A DNA stretch of 64,000 nt from Blautia luti (GCF_033096465.1 NZ_AP028156.1:2932501-2996500), one strand, 5' to 3'. Numbered from the stretch's first letter, positions 52,607 to 60,753 are shown. Numbers and translations: made by a program. Notes: generated by a model from the letters alone, not told the origin.

Positions 52607-53044
52607 TCAAAGGCAGCCTTTTTGCAATATTGTACATGCATAAAATGCAGTTTCCGTAGTGGCGATCACTGCATAGGCTTCTTTCGCTTCTTTATAGAAA
52701 TCCTTTCTGGAGATCATTCCGCAGGCATCTGCACCTCTGGGATCATATTTGGCAACGATCTGTTTAAATTCGTCCCATACAGGGCATTCCAGGTCAGCAT
52801 GACGCGGCTCTTTGTCCATGATCATTACAGGCTTGTCTACAAAATCATCCAGCGGCATCAGTGTCAGGATGGCATCCATAAGTTCTGTTGCCTTTAATCC
52901 ATCACAGCGGATGAGGATACTGTTTTTCGCCATTGATGCAGCTGCAAAATTGGCATCTCCGATCACCAGTCTGTCTCCATGGCCCATTTCTGCCAGAACC
53001 TTCAGGAGCTCAGGTGAGAGGATTGGCGGTATGTTTCTTAACAT
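52607..53044 (-). CDS. FucU/RbsD-family sugar mutarotase, second copy
   Basis: A 145-codon paralog of fucU at 18027, sharing PELLKVLAEMGHGDRLVIGDANF and the C-terminal TTETAFYACTILQKG pattern. The start at 53044 follows AAAGG at about 11 bases; the upstream frame to 53107 runs into the promoter. It precedes the importer/mtnK/mtnA genes in the same direction, with a terminator between. I infer that it interconverts the anomers of the pentose taken up by that importer (RbsD acts on ribose). A role in fucose use is the alternative. Confidence 0.82.
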   Translation of the reverse strand: MLRNIPPILSPELLKVLAEMGHGDRLVIGDANFAAASMAKNSILIRCDGLKATELMDAILTLMPLDDFVDKPVMIMDKEPRHADLECPVWDEFKQIVAKYDPRGADACGMISRKDFYKEAKEAYAVIATTETAFYACTILQKGCL

Positions 53045-53077
53045 ATATTCACGACCTTTCTTTATTCTTCTGTTACC

Positions 53078-53107
53078 ATTGTACGTCCGTCTGTTATTTT
53101 CAGTCAA
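53078..53107 (-). promoter_or_regulatory. Promoter of the second mutarotase gene
   Basis: Minus-strand TTGACT (53102-53107) and TACAAT (53078-53083), 18 bases apart. Upstream lies AAAAAGCAACAAATATAAAG (53145-53165), close to the motif near 42160. Confidence 0.6.
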
Positions 53108-53196
53108 TTGACATGTTTTACCAATTTTTTCTCTTTATATTTGTTGCTTTTTTACTACTTTTGTTTCTTTTTTTATTAAAAGTCCACTTTTTTCAC

Positions 53197-53235
53197 AAAA
53201 AAAGAACCTCACCGGAAAATCCGTCGGTTCTTTTA
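53197..53235 (-). terminator. Terminator of the cysteine-rich protein gene
   Basis: AAAAGAACC pairs with GGTTCTTTT around an inner CCGG-containing stem, and seven T follow on the minus strand. It isolates the riboswitch gene from the mutarotase gene. Confidence 0.85.
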
Positions 53236-53260
53236 TCTTTCTCATATATTTCAATGTAAT

Positions 53261-53560
53261 TTATTTCTCTGTCTGATTATTCTTTACAGCTTTCATCATT
53301 TCTGCAAGTTCCTGATATTTACCTGTTACATAGCCGTAATTCCTGCGTTTATGAGGAAGCTGGCAGTTCGTACAGTCCTTCAGTCCTGTATCTGTATACC
53401 GGAAATTTCCACCGCATTTATCTCCAAGTGCATATAATGGACAATAGCAGAACAGACAATTAAAATCTTCCGGATCCGCACCTTTATGACATGGAAAAAA
53501 TTCACACTTCTTATGGCTGAAATAAGAATACTCCTTACCTTCCCAATACGGTTTATCCAT
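53261..53560 (-). CDS. Cysteine-rich small protein (zf-like domain), under cobalamin riboswitch
   Basis: A 99-residue protein with about nine cysteines: HKKCEFFPCHKG, NCLFCYCPLYALGDKCGG and LKDCTNCQLPHKRRNYGYV. The pattern fits the cysteine-rich small domain family (zf-like), probably binding zinc or an iron-sulfur cluster. AAGGAG precedes the ATG. It is a single-gene unit: a cobalamin riboswitch lies upstream and a terminator downstream. The function is unknown; control by B12 suggests a role in corrinoid metabolism or in a B12-saving response. Confidence 0.8.
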   Translation of the reverse strand: MDKPYWEGKEYSYFSHKKCEFFPCHKGADPEDFNCLFCYCPLYALGDKCGGNFRYTDTGLKDCTNCQLPHKRRNYGYVTGKYQELAEMMKAVKNNQTEK

Positions 53561-53570
53561 CTTCGTCTCC

Positions 53571-53700
53571 TTCTTCTGTAGCCGCGCTTTTTATTTTCTC
53601 CTAAAAAAAGAGGGAGCGATGCTACTCCGGGGTAGAATAAAAATCCGTTCATGAGTGCGCGGAGGGAACGAATAAATCCGAAGTAGTATCGCCTGCCATT
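53571..53700 (-). other. Structured leader between riboswitch and the cysteine-rich protein gene
   Basis: Nearly 180 bases follow the riboswitch terminator before the ATG. GCGATGCTACT (near 53616) pairs imperfectly with AGTAGTATCGC (near 53687), and CCGCGC (53571) could pair with GCGCGG (53658). No gene is seen. Confidence 0.4.
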
Positions 53701-53744
53701 TAATCATGTATAATTCATAAAGAACAGGCGCATTCCATAAAAAA

Positions 53745-53770
53745 TGTCTGCCTTCATCGAAAAGCAGACA
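53745..53770 (-). terminator. Riboswitch expression-platform terminator
   Basis: TGTCTGC (53745-53751) pairs with GCAGACA (53764-53770), followed by TTTTTT on the minus strand. A competing hairpin (53769-53805, CAACACTCCG with CGGAGTTGGTTG) abuts it. Confidence 0.8.
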
Positions 53771-53824
53771 ACACTCCGAAGCTGCGGATTCAACGGAGTT
53801 GGTTGTTACACTTTACACGGAAGT

Positions 53825-53995
53825 TTAACCTCGCCATACCAAGCAGGTTTCCTGGCTCCAGGCTCATCGCTCCTCTCTCCTTCTCATGCTATGGCACAAT
53901 GGATTCTCGAGATTCGCTCCTCTGTTACAGTGACCGGATCGCTCAGGTTTCTCACCTGATTCCCTCTCTCTGTACCGTTTCTTTTACGGTATCAG
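53825..53995 (-). ncRNA. Cobalamin riboswitch aptamer
   Basis: On the minus strand the aptamer shows GGGAATCAGGTGAGAA (near 53950-53967), CGGTCACTGTAACAG (near 53922-53936) and, downstream, the B12 box AGCCAGGAAACCTGC (near 53842-53857). Order and spacing fit the conserved core. A 5-bp hairpin (ACCGT/ACGGT, near 53974-53992) lies at the 5' side. The terminator at 53745-53770 indicates control by transcription termination. It precedes only the cysteine-rich protein. Confidence 0.9.
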
Positions 53996-54171
53996 CACTT
54001 AATATGTTCTGTATGGAATTATACTGACGTTATAGTAACACTAACTCTGCGGAATGTCAACTATTTATCAATGTTTTATACGATTTTCCTATATGATTTT
54101 TCAGAATACAAAAAGGATCCTGTCGGAGAGATTCTTATGTCACAGAAACATTATGAAGTAATTTCTTATGA

Positions 54172-54209
54172 CATAAAAAGGCCACGGAGAATATGTGATC
54201 TCCATGGCC
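54172..54209 (-). terminator. Terminator of the coiled-coil NlpC/P60 gene
   Basis: GGCCACGGAGA (54180-54190) pairs with TCTCCATGGCC (54199-54209), one mismatch pair, followed on the minus strand by TTTTTATG. Confidence 0.85.
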
Positions 54210-54225
54210 CTGTATGTGTTTGTTT

Positions 54226-55671
54226 TTATACCAGTCTTCTTACAGATACAATTGTTCTGTATGCTGCATTATCACTGATCTTGATACCGTCTACGGAGTT
54301 AGACGCATGTACGATCTGTCCGTTGCCCATATAAATGGCTACATGACCGCCGTAGCAGATCAGATCTCCTGGCTGTGCATCTGCGTAGGATACTTCTGTA
54401 CCTGCATTCTGCTGTTCATAAGATGTTCTCGGAAGGCTTACACCGAAGTTGGCATATACACTCTGTACGAAACCCGAGCAGTCAGCACCGTTTGTAAGGC
54501 TTGTTCCACCCCATACATACGGATTTCCTACGAACTGCGTAGCGTAATCCACTACAGCAGATCCTGATCCTGAAGAGGAAGAGCTTTCTGAGCTGGAAGC
54601 GGACTGCTGGCTTTCATATTCCTCCTGGGATACTGTGTTATCGGAATCGATCACGTTTCCGTACTCGTCATATTCCACATCGTCAGAAGTTTCTTCTGTA
54701 TCATCTTCAGAGGAATCTGTGTTATCGATCACATTGCCGTCTTCGTCATATTCCACATCATCTGAAGTATCTTCTGTATCTTCGATCACATTTCCATCTT
54801 CATCATATTCTACATCATCTGAAGTTTCTTCGTCTGCTTCCTCAGCTTCTGCTTCTTCTTCAGCTGCTTCTGCAGCTGCTGCCTCAGCCGCCTGCCTTGC
54901 TGCTTCTTCTTCAGCCTGGCGTCTTGCCTCTTCCTCTGCTGCAATTCTCTCAGCTTCCAGTCTCTCGATCTCTGCTGTCTGTTCTGCAAGAAGGTTGGCA
55001 TATTCTGTAGCCTGCTGCTGTGCATATGCGATCTCGTTCTCATAGTCTGCGGATGCAGATTTTTTCTCGTCGATCTGACACTGCAGTACATAGGACTGTT
55101 CTTCATAAGAAGATTTCATTTCTTCCAGTTCTGCTTTATCTGATTCATACTGAGCTTTCAGATTCTTTACTTCTTCAATAGTATTTACATATTTATCCAG
55201 GTTCTTTCTGTCCTGCTCATACATCTGCTGTGTATTCTCAGCTCTTGTGAGCAGATCACTGAGATCCTCTGAATTCAACATCATCTGGAACCATGCAGTG
55301 TCTCCGCCCTGTTCATACAGACACTGGATACGTTTCTTCATGTTCTCATACTGTGTATCACGGGCTTTCTGTGCTTTCGCCAGATCCTGCTTGGTTTTAA
55401 TAATGTCTACTTCTTTATTATCAATATCGTTCTTAAGAGTGTCAATGGAAACCATTACGCTCACAAGGCTGGAATCCAGTTCAGAGATTTCACTCTCAAG
55501 CTGTGCTTTCGCATTTGCCAGCTCATCCATACGGGAATAGGTAGCATCAAGCTGCTGGCTTGTGATCGCCTGCTCTTCTCTTAATTCATCTTCTCTGGAT
55601 GCGCTTACACTGACAACCTGCATTGTGCTCATCATAAGCGCCAATGTCAGACATACAATTCTTTTCTTCAT
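54226..55671 (-). CDS. Secreted NlpC/P60 peptidoglycan hydrolase with coiled-coil N-terminus
   Basis: A 481-residue cell wall hydrolase. Signal peptide about 1-24; long coiled coil (about 25-265) like that of PcsB/CwlO proteins regulated by FtsEX; an acidic repeat region with three copies of TSDDVEYDE(D/Y)GNVI (about 282-345); a Ser-rich linker; and a C-terminal NlpC/P60 domain with Cys in NGADCSGFVQ, His in YGGHVAIYMG and IVHAS. It cleaves peptide stems of peptidoglycan during growth or division. AAGGTGAGAGG precedes the ATG. It is a single-gene unit with its own promoter, a structured leader and a terminator. Confidence 0.9.
   Translation of the reverse strand: MKKRIVCLTLALMMSTMQVVSVSASREDELREEQAITSQQLDATYSRMDELANAKAQLESEISELDSSLVSVMVSIDTLKNDIDNKEVDIIKTKQDLAKAQKARDTQYENMKKRIQCLYEQGGDTAWFQMMLNSEDLSDLLTRAENTQQMYEQDRKNLDKYVNTIEEVKNLKAQYESDKAELEEMKSSYEEQSYVLQCQIDEKKSASADYENEIAYAQQQATEYANLLAEQTAEIERLEAERIAAEEEARRQAEEEAARQAAEAAAAEAAEEEAEAEEADEETSDDVEYDEDGNVIEDTEDTSDDVEYDEDGNVIDNTDSSEDDTEETSDDVEYDEYGNVIDSDNTVSQEEYESQQSASSSESSSSSGSGSAVVDYATQFVGNPYVWGGTSLTNGADCSGFVQSVYANFGVSLPRTSYEQQNAGTEVSYADAQPGDLICYGGHVAIYMGNGQIVHASNSVDGIKISDNAAYRTIVSVRRLV
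54640..54830 (-). repeat. Three acidic coding repeats in the NlpC/P60 gene
   Basis: Three units coding for TSDDVEYDE(D/Y)GNVI lie between the coiled coil and the Ser-rich linker, with different spacers. They may be Ca2+ binding (Asp-rich loops); that is only a guess. Confidence 0.6.
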
Positions 55672-55689
55672 GACCTCTCACCTTTTCAT

Positions 55690-55765
55690 ATTTCTTGTTA
55701 CTGTTCACTCCATGCCCGACAAGACATTTCTCTCGGTATGCTACGGATTTCGGCGTATAAGCAGT
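55690..55765 (-). other. Structured leader upstream of the NlpC/P60 gene
   Basis: On the minus strand GTTACTG (near 55762) pairs with CAGTAAC (near 55697), enclosing GCATACCGA/GTCGGGCATG. It lies just before the ribosome site. It could be a cis-regulatory RNA; I could not match it to a riboswitch class. The 55672-56029 gap otherwise holds a promoter and a terminator. Confidence 0.4.
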
Positions 55766-55821
55766 AACCATCTCTTTTCTATCATGTAATATTTTTGCAA
55801 TATCTAATTCAATTCCCGTAT

Positions 55822-55850
55822 ATATTAACATATAATTACGCTAAACGCAA
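55822..55850 (-). promoter_or_regulatory. Promoter of the NlpC/P60 gene
   Basis: Minus-strand TTGCGT (55845-55850) and TAATAT (55822-55827), 17 bases apart, giving a leader of about 140 bases. Confidence 0.65.
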
Positions 55851-55923
55851 GGTTTATCCAGGAAAAAGTTTAAATTTCTGTAACATTTAGTAACCTTTTT
55901 GAAATCAATCAGGAATTTTACAC

Positions 55924-55957
55924 AAGAAAACGGCTTCCCATGGGAAACCGTTTTCTT
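55924..55957. terminator. Terminator between the two cell wall hydrolase genes
   Basis: AAGAAAACGGCTTCC pairs with GGAAACCGTTTTCTT (one mismatch or wobble), with T-rich flanks. It lies below the stop of the gene at 56030. Confidence 0.8.
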
Positions 55958-56006
55958 AATTATCTTATTTCTGTTACATTTTCTTAAATCAGTCAGATGT
56001 TTCCGG

Positions 56007-56037
56007 CTGAAGCAGGAGATTTACCTGATTCAGTTAA
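56007..56037. repeat. Diverged copy of the GAAGCAGG repeat
   Basis: TGAAGCAGGAGATTTACCTG resembles the repeats at 62685 and 62842 (about 26 of 31 positions to the latter). As in the copy at 62842, it overlaps the stop of the minus-strand gene. Confidence 0.55.
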
Positions 56038-57502
56038 AAAGATCTGCAAGAATCTGATCTGCTGTCATGTTCAGGTATCCATCCGGATCAGAAAGAGTGC
56101 TTCTGTTCCATCTGAAATAATTACCTCTTCGGATATAGTTACCACTGGAAGTATGGTAATCATATTTGGTATATCCGGCATATCTGGACATATATTTCTG
56201 AGCCAGTGTGATCGCCTGGCTGGAATAGCTTCCACTTGGTGTCGGGGTACCTGAAATCTGTACACCTGCATTCGGTGTAGAGTGAACGATCACTGCACTC
56301 TTATCTTTGCACTGTCCCAGAATGATCCATGTATGACCGCTGTCATATCCAACATCACCTGGATATACTTTCCAGTTGCTGCTTGCCAGGTTCGCCTGTG
56401 TGCGAATACTTCCCCATCCATTGGACTTATACAGGCTTCCGATTTCTCCTGATACTACTGTATAACCGCTTCCGATACCGGACTTGGACTGCATGATCTG
56501 ATATGCTGCCCATCCCACGAAACCGGAACAGTCAAATCCTTTCGCTCTGTTTGCTGTACTTAAATCTCTGTAATTATTATAGTCATAACTGCTGCTCTGG
56601 CTGTTATAGAAATTCGTCATCGTGGAACTGATGCCTTTTCTGGTGGAGTCATTCCATCCGCCGCCCCATACATACAGAGCCTTTCCTACTGGCTGCAGTG
56701 CACCTGCCAGATAGTTCTTAATGGTCTTTGTGCCCGTAGGACTGGTCGTATCAATCATAACACCATTTGAATTAAACTTATACTTTTTGCCGTTAATAGT
56801 CACCTCTCCGGTAGCCATCACACCAGTAGATTTATCAAAATAGTATTTATTATAATTAATCGTCTTCCAGCCTGTGACCATCTTACCGCTGCGGGTATTG
56901 AAATAGTAGGTCTTTCCACTGAGGGTTGTAAAACCTTTGGCCATAATACCATCGGATGATTCGAAGTATCTGGATTCATTCTTGGAATTCTTCGCCCATC
57001 CTGTGAGCATATAGCAGGCACTTGTAAAATATCTTGTATTTTTCTTACTGTCTGTCAGGAATGTCTTACATGCAGCTACGCCGCTCTGGCTGTAGAAATA
57101 ATATTTCCTGCCTTTCAATGTGAGCCATCTTGTCTGCATGTAACCGGTTCTGGTATTGAAATATCTCTTCTGGCCCTTGGAATCCGTTACCCATCCGGTA
57201 AGCATCACGCCTGCGCCCTTGCTGAAATAACGTTTCTGGCCTTTGGAGTTCTTGACCCATCCTTTTACCTGTACGCCCGTACTCTTATTGAAATAGTATT
57301 TCTTTCCGTTCAGCTCCAGCCATCCTTTCAGCTTGGAACCGTCTTCTTTTATGTAATATGACTTGCCATTAATGGTTACAAAGCCGGTCTTCGTCTTCGC
57401 CTGCACATCTGAAGCATTAAAAAGTACAGATACCCCTACAGCAAAAAACAACAGGAGCAGAAGTATCCCCCAGCTTCTAAACTTCTTGTTAACGTTTTGC
57501 AT
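56030..57502 (-). CDS. Secreted cell-wall-binding-repeat protein with NlpC/P60-like domain
   Basis: A 490-residue surface protein. Signal peptide about 1-34; about nine cell wall binding repeats of the GWxxxxGKKYYF type (about 38-250); then a catalytic region of the NlpC/P60 fold with Cys in GFDCSGFVGWAA, His in DSGHTWIILGQ and VIVHSTPNAG. It probably cleaves peptidoglycan while held on wall polymers by the repeats. The domain order (repeats first) is reverse to many homologs. It has its own promoter and terminator. Confidence 0.85.
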   Translation of the reverse strand: MQNVNKKFRSWGILLLLLFFAVGVSVLFNASDVQAKTKTGFVTINGKSYYIKEDGSKLKGWLELNGKKYYFNKSTGVQVKGWVKNSKGQKRYFSKGAGVMLTGWVTDSKGQKRYFNTRTGYMQTRWLTLKGRKYYFYSQSGVAACKTFLTDSKKNTRYFTSACYMLTGWAKNSKNESRYFESSDGIMAKGFTTLSGKTYYFNTRSGKMVTGWKTINYNKYYFDKSTGVMATGEVTINGKKYKFNSNGVMIDTTSPTGTKTIKNYLAGALQPVGKALYVWGGGWNDSTRKGISSTMTNFYNSQSSSYDYNNYRDLSTANRAKGFDCSGFVGWAAYQIMQSKSGIGSGYTVVSGEIGSLYKSNGWGSIRTQANLASSNWKVYPGDVGYDSGHTWIILGQCKDKSAVIVHSTPNAGVQISGTPTPSGSYSSQAITLAQKYMSRYAGYTKYDYHTSSGNYIRRGNYFRWNRSTLSDPDGYLNMTADQILADLFN

Positions 57503-57581
57503 ATATACCTTCCTTTTCTTTCATTTTTATTATCTGATAAGATAATATTTTTTTACAATGTTGTTACGTTTCTATGACCCT

Positions 57582-57610
57582 ATTATATTACATCTTGAAT
57601 AGTCCGTCAA
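57582..57610 (-). promoter_or_regulatory. Promoter of the cell-wall-binding protein gene
   Basis: Minus-strand TTGACG (57605-57610) and TATAAT (57582-57587), 17 bases apart. The predicted leader is about 75 bases. Confidence 0.75.
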
Positions 57611-57664
57611 CATACAAGTAAAATTATGTTAAATATTCACTAAATAATCACAATTTTTTTCTAT

Positions 57665-57703
57665 AAAAAAGAGACAAAGCTCACAAAAAGCCCTGCCTCT
57701 TTT
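57665..57703 (-). terminator. Terminator of ddh
   Basis: AAAAGAGGCAGGGC pairs imperfectly with GCTTTGTCTCTTTTTT on the minus strand, ending in a T-run. It lies about 40 bases below the ddh stop. Confidence 0.65.
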
Positions 57704-57741
57704 CATACTTTTTACATACTTTCCGAAATCTGTTTTCGTGA

Positions 57742-58728
57742 TTACAGGAGATGTTTTCTCAGTTCTGCTCCGTCTGCGGCACTTAAATATGCAGGTGCTA
57801 CATCAAATACGGTCTTGGCACCTGTCTGTCCTTCTTTGCTCATGCGGTATGCAGCTCTTGCATAGGCAGCGAGTACAGAAGACGTGAATTCCGGGTTGGA
57901 ATCTAGTTTCAGGCTGTATTCGATCACATGACTGTTCTCATCATTCCATCCTGTTTTACCGCTTCTGATCACGAATCCGCCGTGTGGGATTCCGCTGTGG
58001 TCACGTTTCAGTTCCTCCTCTGTAATGAAGTGTACAGTTGTATCATATTCGTCGAAATAGTTCGGCATTGTCTTGATCTCATTCTCGATCTGAGCCAGAT
58101 CCGCGCCTTCTTCAGCTACTACGAAGCACTCTCTGGTATGTTTCTGTCTGGTTGTAAGTTCCGGATTCTCTCCGTTACGTACAGCTTCCAGAGCTGCTTC
58201 TACAGGGATTGTATATTGTTTTCCGTCTTTTACGCCTTTGATACGGCGGATAGCATCAGAATGTCCCTGGCTGACACCTTTGCCCCAGAATGTATAATCT
58301 TTTCCGTTTGTCAGGATCGCATTTGCATAAAGACGGTTCAGGGAGAACATTCCCGGATCCCAGCCAACAGAGATGATTCCTACATGTCCGCTCTCTTTGG
58401 CAGCTTTATCTACTGCTTCGAAATGCTGCGGGATCTTTGCATGAGTGTCAAAACTGTCAATAACATTGAAATATTTTACATATTCAGGGGTCTGTTTCGG
58501 AAGATCTGTAGCACTTCCTCCGCAGATGATCAGAACATCGATCTTGTCTTTCATTTTCTCCGCGTCATTTACAGAATATACAGAAGCTGTTTCTGTAAGG
58601 ACCTTTACTGTCTGAGGATCACGGCGTGTGAACACTGCCACAAGCTCCAGATCCGGATTATGTTTGATGGCACACTCTACACCACGGCCAAGGTTGCCAT
58701 AGCCTAAAATACCAATACGAATACTCAT
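57742..58728 (-). CDS. ddh: meso-Diaminopimelate D-dehydrogenase
   Basis: A 328-residue NADPH enzyme that makes meso-diaminopimelate from tetrahydrodipicolinate in one step, for lysine and peptidoglycan. The nucleotide-binding turn is GILGYGNLGRGVE; ICGGSATDLPKQ, DSFDTHAKIP and SVGWDPGMFSLNR are family motifs of the substrate site. Length equals known Ddh. GAGGAGG precedes the ATG. It is a single-gene unit with promoter and terminator. Confidence 0.93.
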   Translation of the reverse strand: MSIRIGILGYGNLGRGVECAIKHNPDLELVAVFTRRDPQTVKVLTETASVYSVNDAEKMKDKIDVLIICGGSATDLPKQTPEYVKYFNVIDSFDTHAKIPQHFEAVDKAAKESGHVGIISVGWDPGMFSLNRLYANAILTNGKDYTFWGKGVSQGHSDAIRRIKGVKDGKQYTIPVEAALEAVRNGENPELTTRQKHTRECFVVAEEGADLAQIENEIKTMPNYFDEYDTTVHFITEEELKRDHSGIPHGGFVIRSGKTGWNDENSHVIEYSLKLDSNPEFTSSVLAAYARAAYRMSKEGQTGAKTVFDVAPAYLSAADGAELRKHLL

Positions 58729-58770
58729 TATATTTTCCTCCTCTGGTCTTTATTCAATCACCACTTTAAT

Positions 58771-58799
58771 ATAGTAGTCTTTCAAAAGAGAGTTGTCAA
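58771..58799 (-). promoter_or_regulatory. Promoter of ddh
   Basis: Minus-strand TTGACA (58794-58799) and TACTAT (58771-58776), 17 bases apart. Confidence 0.65.
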
Positions 58800-58830
58800 T
58801 TACAAACTTATATTTTCCTTCAAAATCCTG

Positions 58831-59475
58831 TCAACAGCAGAACACGCCACCTCCCGGGCAGCACAGACTGCAGGCAAGGTTCGCCAGACAGAGTTTCATA
58901 CAGTAATCATCCCCTCCAGTGGGCATGCCGCCAAAAGGATTCTGCATTTCCTGATACCAGGTTCCTCCGCCCTCCATCTGCTGAAGAAGCATCCGGTACT
59001 GTGCATTATCCGGTTCCTGGCGCACGGCTTCCCGGATATCGTTCAAGGCATTTACATTGTTTCCCAGGCCCATATTCGCCATGGAGGACAGATAATACCA
59101 TTGTCCATTACGCTGTTCCAGAGACTGCAGTACATTCATAGCTTCCCTGTAATGACCGCTCTGGATATAATTGGCTGCTGCCTGTCTGCGTATGGCTTCT
59201 TCATCCTGATAGCTGTTTTCTGTCTGTCCGGAAAAACCACTGAATCCACCAAATCCGCCGCCATAGCTGCCATATCCGCTGCCCTGCTCTTTTTCACGCA
59301 TGATCTGCTCATATGCTTGCTGTACCTGTTTAAATTTTTCTTCTGCCTGCTCTTTATTCGGATTATTGATATTGGCATCCGGATGATACTTACGGCTTAA
59401 CTTACGGTAGGCCTTTTTTATCTCATCATCTGATGCATTTCTGTCCACTCCCAGTATACTGTACGGATCAATCAT
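58831..59475 (-). CDS. J-domain protein with cysteine-rich tail
   Basis: A 214-residue protein. A J domain (about residues 2-70) with the HPD motif in [11 protein letters not shown] can stimulate DnaK. A Gly/Phe-rich stretch (about 75-90) and a TPR-like helical region (about 100-165) follow, then a tail with seven to eight cysteines ([19 protein letters not shown]). I start at 59475, which overlaps the upstream DUF5685 gene by eight bases. It probably serves as co-chaperone for the neighbouring Cys-containing protein; this is inferred from coupling. Confidence 0.85.
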   Translation of the reverse strand: MIDPYSILGVDRNASDDEIKKAYRKLSRKYHPDANINNPNKEQAEEKFKQVQQAYEQIMREKEQGSGYGSYGGGFGGFSGFSGQTENSYQDEEAIRRQAAANYIQSGHYREAMNVLQSLEQRNGQWYYLSSMANMGLGNNVNALNDIREAVRQEPDNAQYRMLLQQMEGGGTWYQEMQNPFGGMPTGGDDYCMKLCLANLACSLCCPGGGVFCC

Positions 59476-60313
59476 GTTCTCTCTCCCCTGCTTCCTTCCG
59501 CTGTTTCCGGATGGCTTCAAAACGGCACCACACACCGGAGTAAAGAATATTTCTCAGAATATCCGTATATTGTATAATAGGAAGCTTCTCAAATTCTCTG
59601 CAGGTCTGTGCCATCATCATGATCAGAAGCTGCTGTACCTGCCCGTCAAACCCTTTCATTTTATATTTCTCTGAAAAGGGATTGTAATTTCCACTTTTCA
59701 CATCTTTTTCCACATCATCATAGGCATCCAGAAGATAGATAAATTTTCCCAGATAAAATCCCATCCGTCTCAGGGTATTCTCCCAGACATCCGGTTTCCA
59801 TGCCAGGATTTCTTCCATGATCCTGCCAAAGCAGCCGGACATCCTGTCTATATCCTTTTCCCCTGCCTGCTCCATTGCCGACAGTTCATGAAGAAGCTGC
59901 CGGATCTTCGCTGCCTTTTCCGGATAATGCCGGCTCAGTTTTTTATTTTTGCCCTGAAGGATCTTCGCATATCCCAGTGCTGCAGCCTTTTTCTCATCTT
60001 CCCAGTCGTCTCTGCATTTATAATAAGTAAGAAGGATGTTCATATCAGCGCCGTATTCTGTAGCGGCATTCTTTCTTACCTGCTGTTTCTGTACCGGGTG
60101 GATCACGCAGCGGGTAGTTCCCTTCAGCGTAGGCAGCTCATAAAGGGCACTGAGCAGAATAACTACAAATGTCATGTCATAGGTCAGGGATATCTGACCG
60201 GATATTCCGTATTTCTCTCTCAGTTCTCTGCACAATCCGCAGTAAAAGGATCTGTACAGGTCAAAATCCTTAAAACGGATCTCCGGTTTGTTCATCACCA
60301 CATAACCAAACAT
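59468..60313 (-). CDS. DUF5685-like protein
   Basis: A 281-residue, mostly helical soluble protein beginning [38 protein letters not shown] carries a CxxC motif and Cys residues recur ([18 protein letters not shown]). I associate it with the DUF5685 family, common in Clostridia; no function is established to my knowledge. GAGGAG precedes the ATG. It is translationally coupled to the J-domain gene and sits one base from the zinc ribbon gene, so the three form an operon. Confidence 0.75.
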   Translation of the reverse strand: MFGYVVMNKPEIRFKDFDLYRSFYCGLCRELREKYGISGQISLTYDMTFVVILLSALYELPTLKGTTRCVIHPVQKQQVRKNAATEYGADMNILLTYYKCRDDWEDEKKAAALGYAKILQGKNKKLSRHYPEKAAKIRQLLHELSAMEQAGEKDIDRMSGCFGRIMEEILAWKPDVWENTLRRMGFYLGKFIYLLDAYDDVEKDVKSGNYNPFSEKYKMKGFDGQVQQLLIMMMAQTCREFEKLPIIQYTDILRNILYSGVWCRFEAIRKQRKEAGEREHD

Positions 60314-60314
60314 T

Positions 60315-60725
60315 TTATCTCCTCTTTATGAATTTCTCATGACACTTGGGACATTCGATCTCTACTTTCTGACCTTTTCCCCTGGGAATACGGATCTTCT
60401 GTCCGCAGCCCGGGCAGGTATAGATATGATGTGTTTTTCTCTGCTCCATCATACTCTTTTCCCTGTTAAATCTGCTGCGCAGTTTCTGTGTCTGTGCCAG
60501 GTATTTCTGATTTTCACTGTAACGTGCAGAAACATTTCTGGAAAGGATACGGTAGTATGTGTAAATGATCAGTATAAATCCCAGCATGTCCAGAATTCCA
60601 CCGACAGCACTTCGTCTCATAAAAGATCCTATTACTACCAGAAAAAGCGCAACACCCAGTGTGAACCTTGCAAACTGGTCCACACCGTAACGTCCCTGCA
60701 TAAATTTGTTTATTTTATCTCTCAT
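60315..60725 (-). CDS. Membrane protein with C-terminal zinc ribbon
   Basis: A 136-residue protein with two hydrophobic helices (about 20-38 and 43-60) and a C-terminal zinc ribbon (CPGCGQKIRIP and ECPKCHEKF). The family is common in Clostridia but has no known function. It is the first gene of the unit with the DUF5685 and J-domain genes, which suggests a shared role at the membrane. Confidence 0.75.
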   Translation of the reverse strand: MRDKINKFMQGRYGVDQFARFTLGVALFLVVIGSFMRRSAVGGILDMLGFILIIYTYYRILSRNVSARYSENQKYLAQTQKLRSRFNREKSMMEQRKTHHIYTCPGCGQKIRIPRGKGQKVEIECPKCHEKFIKRR

Positions 60726-60753
60726 TATTTCCTCTTTTCTGACCTTTCCTGTC

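Noticed and set aside
55690..55765. Leader considered as a c-di-AMP riboswitch
   Set aside because: The conserved purine-rich cores of that class were not found; kept only as an unassigned structured leader.
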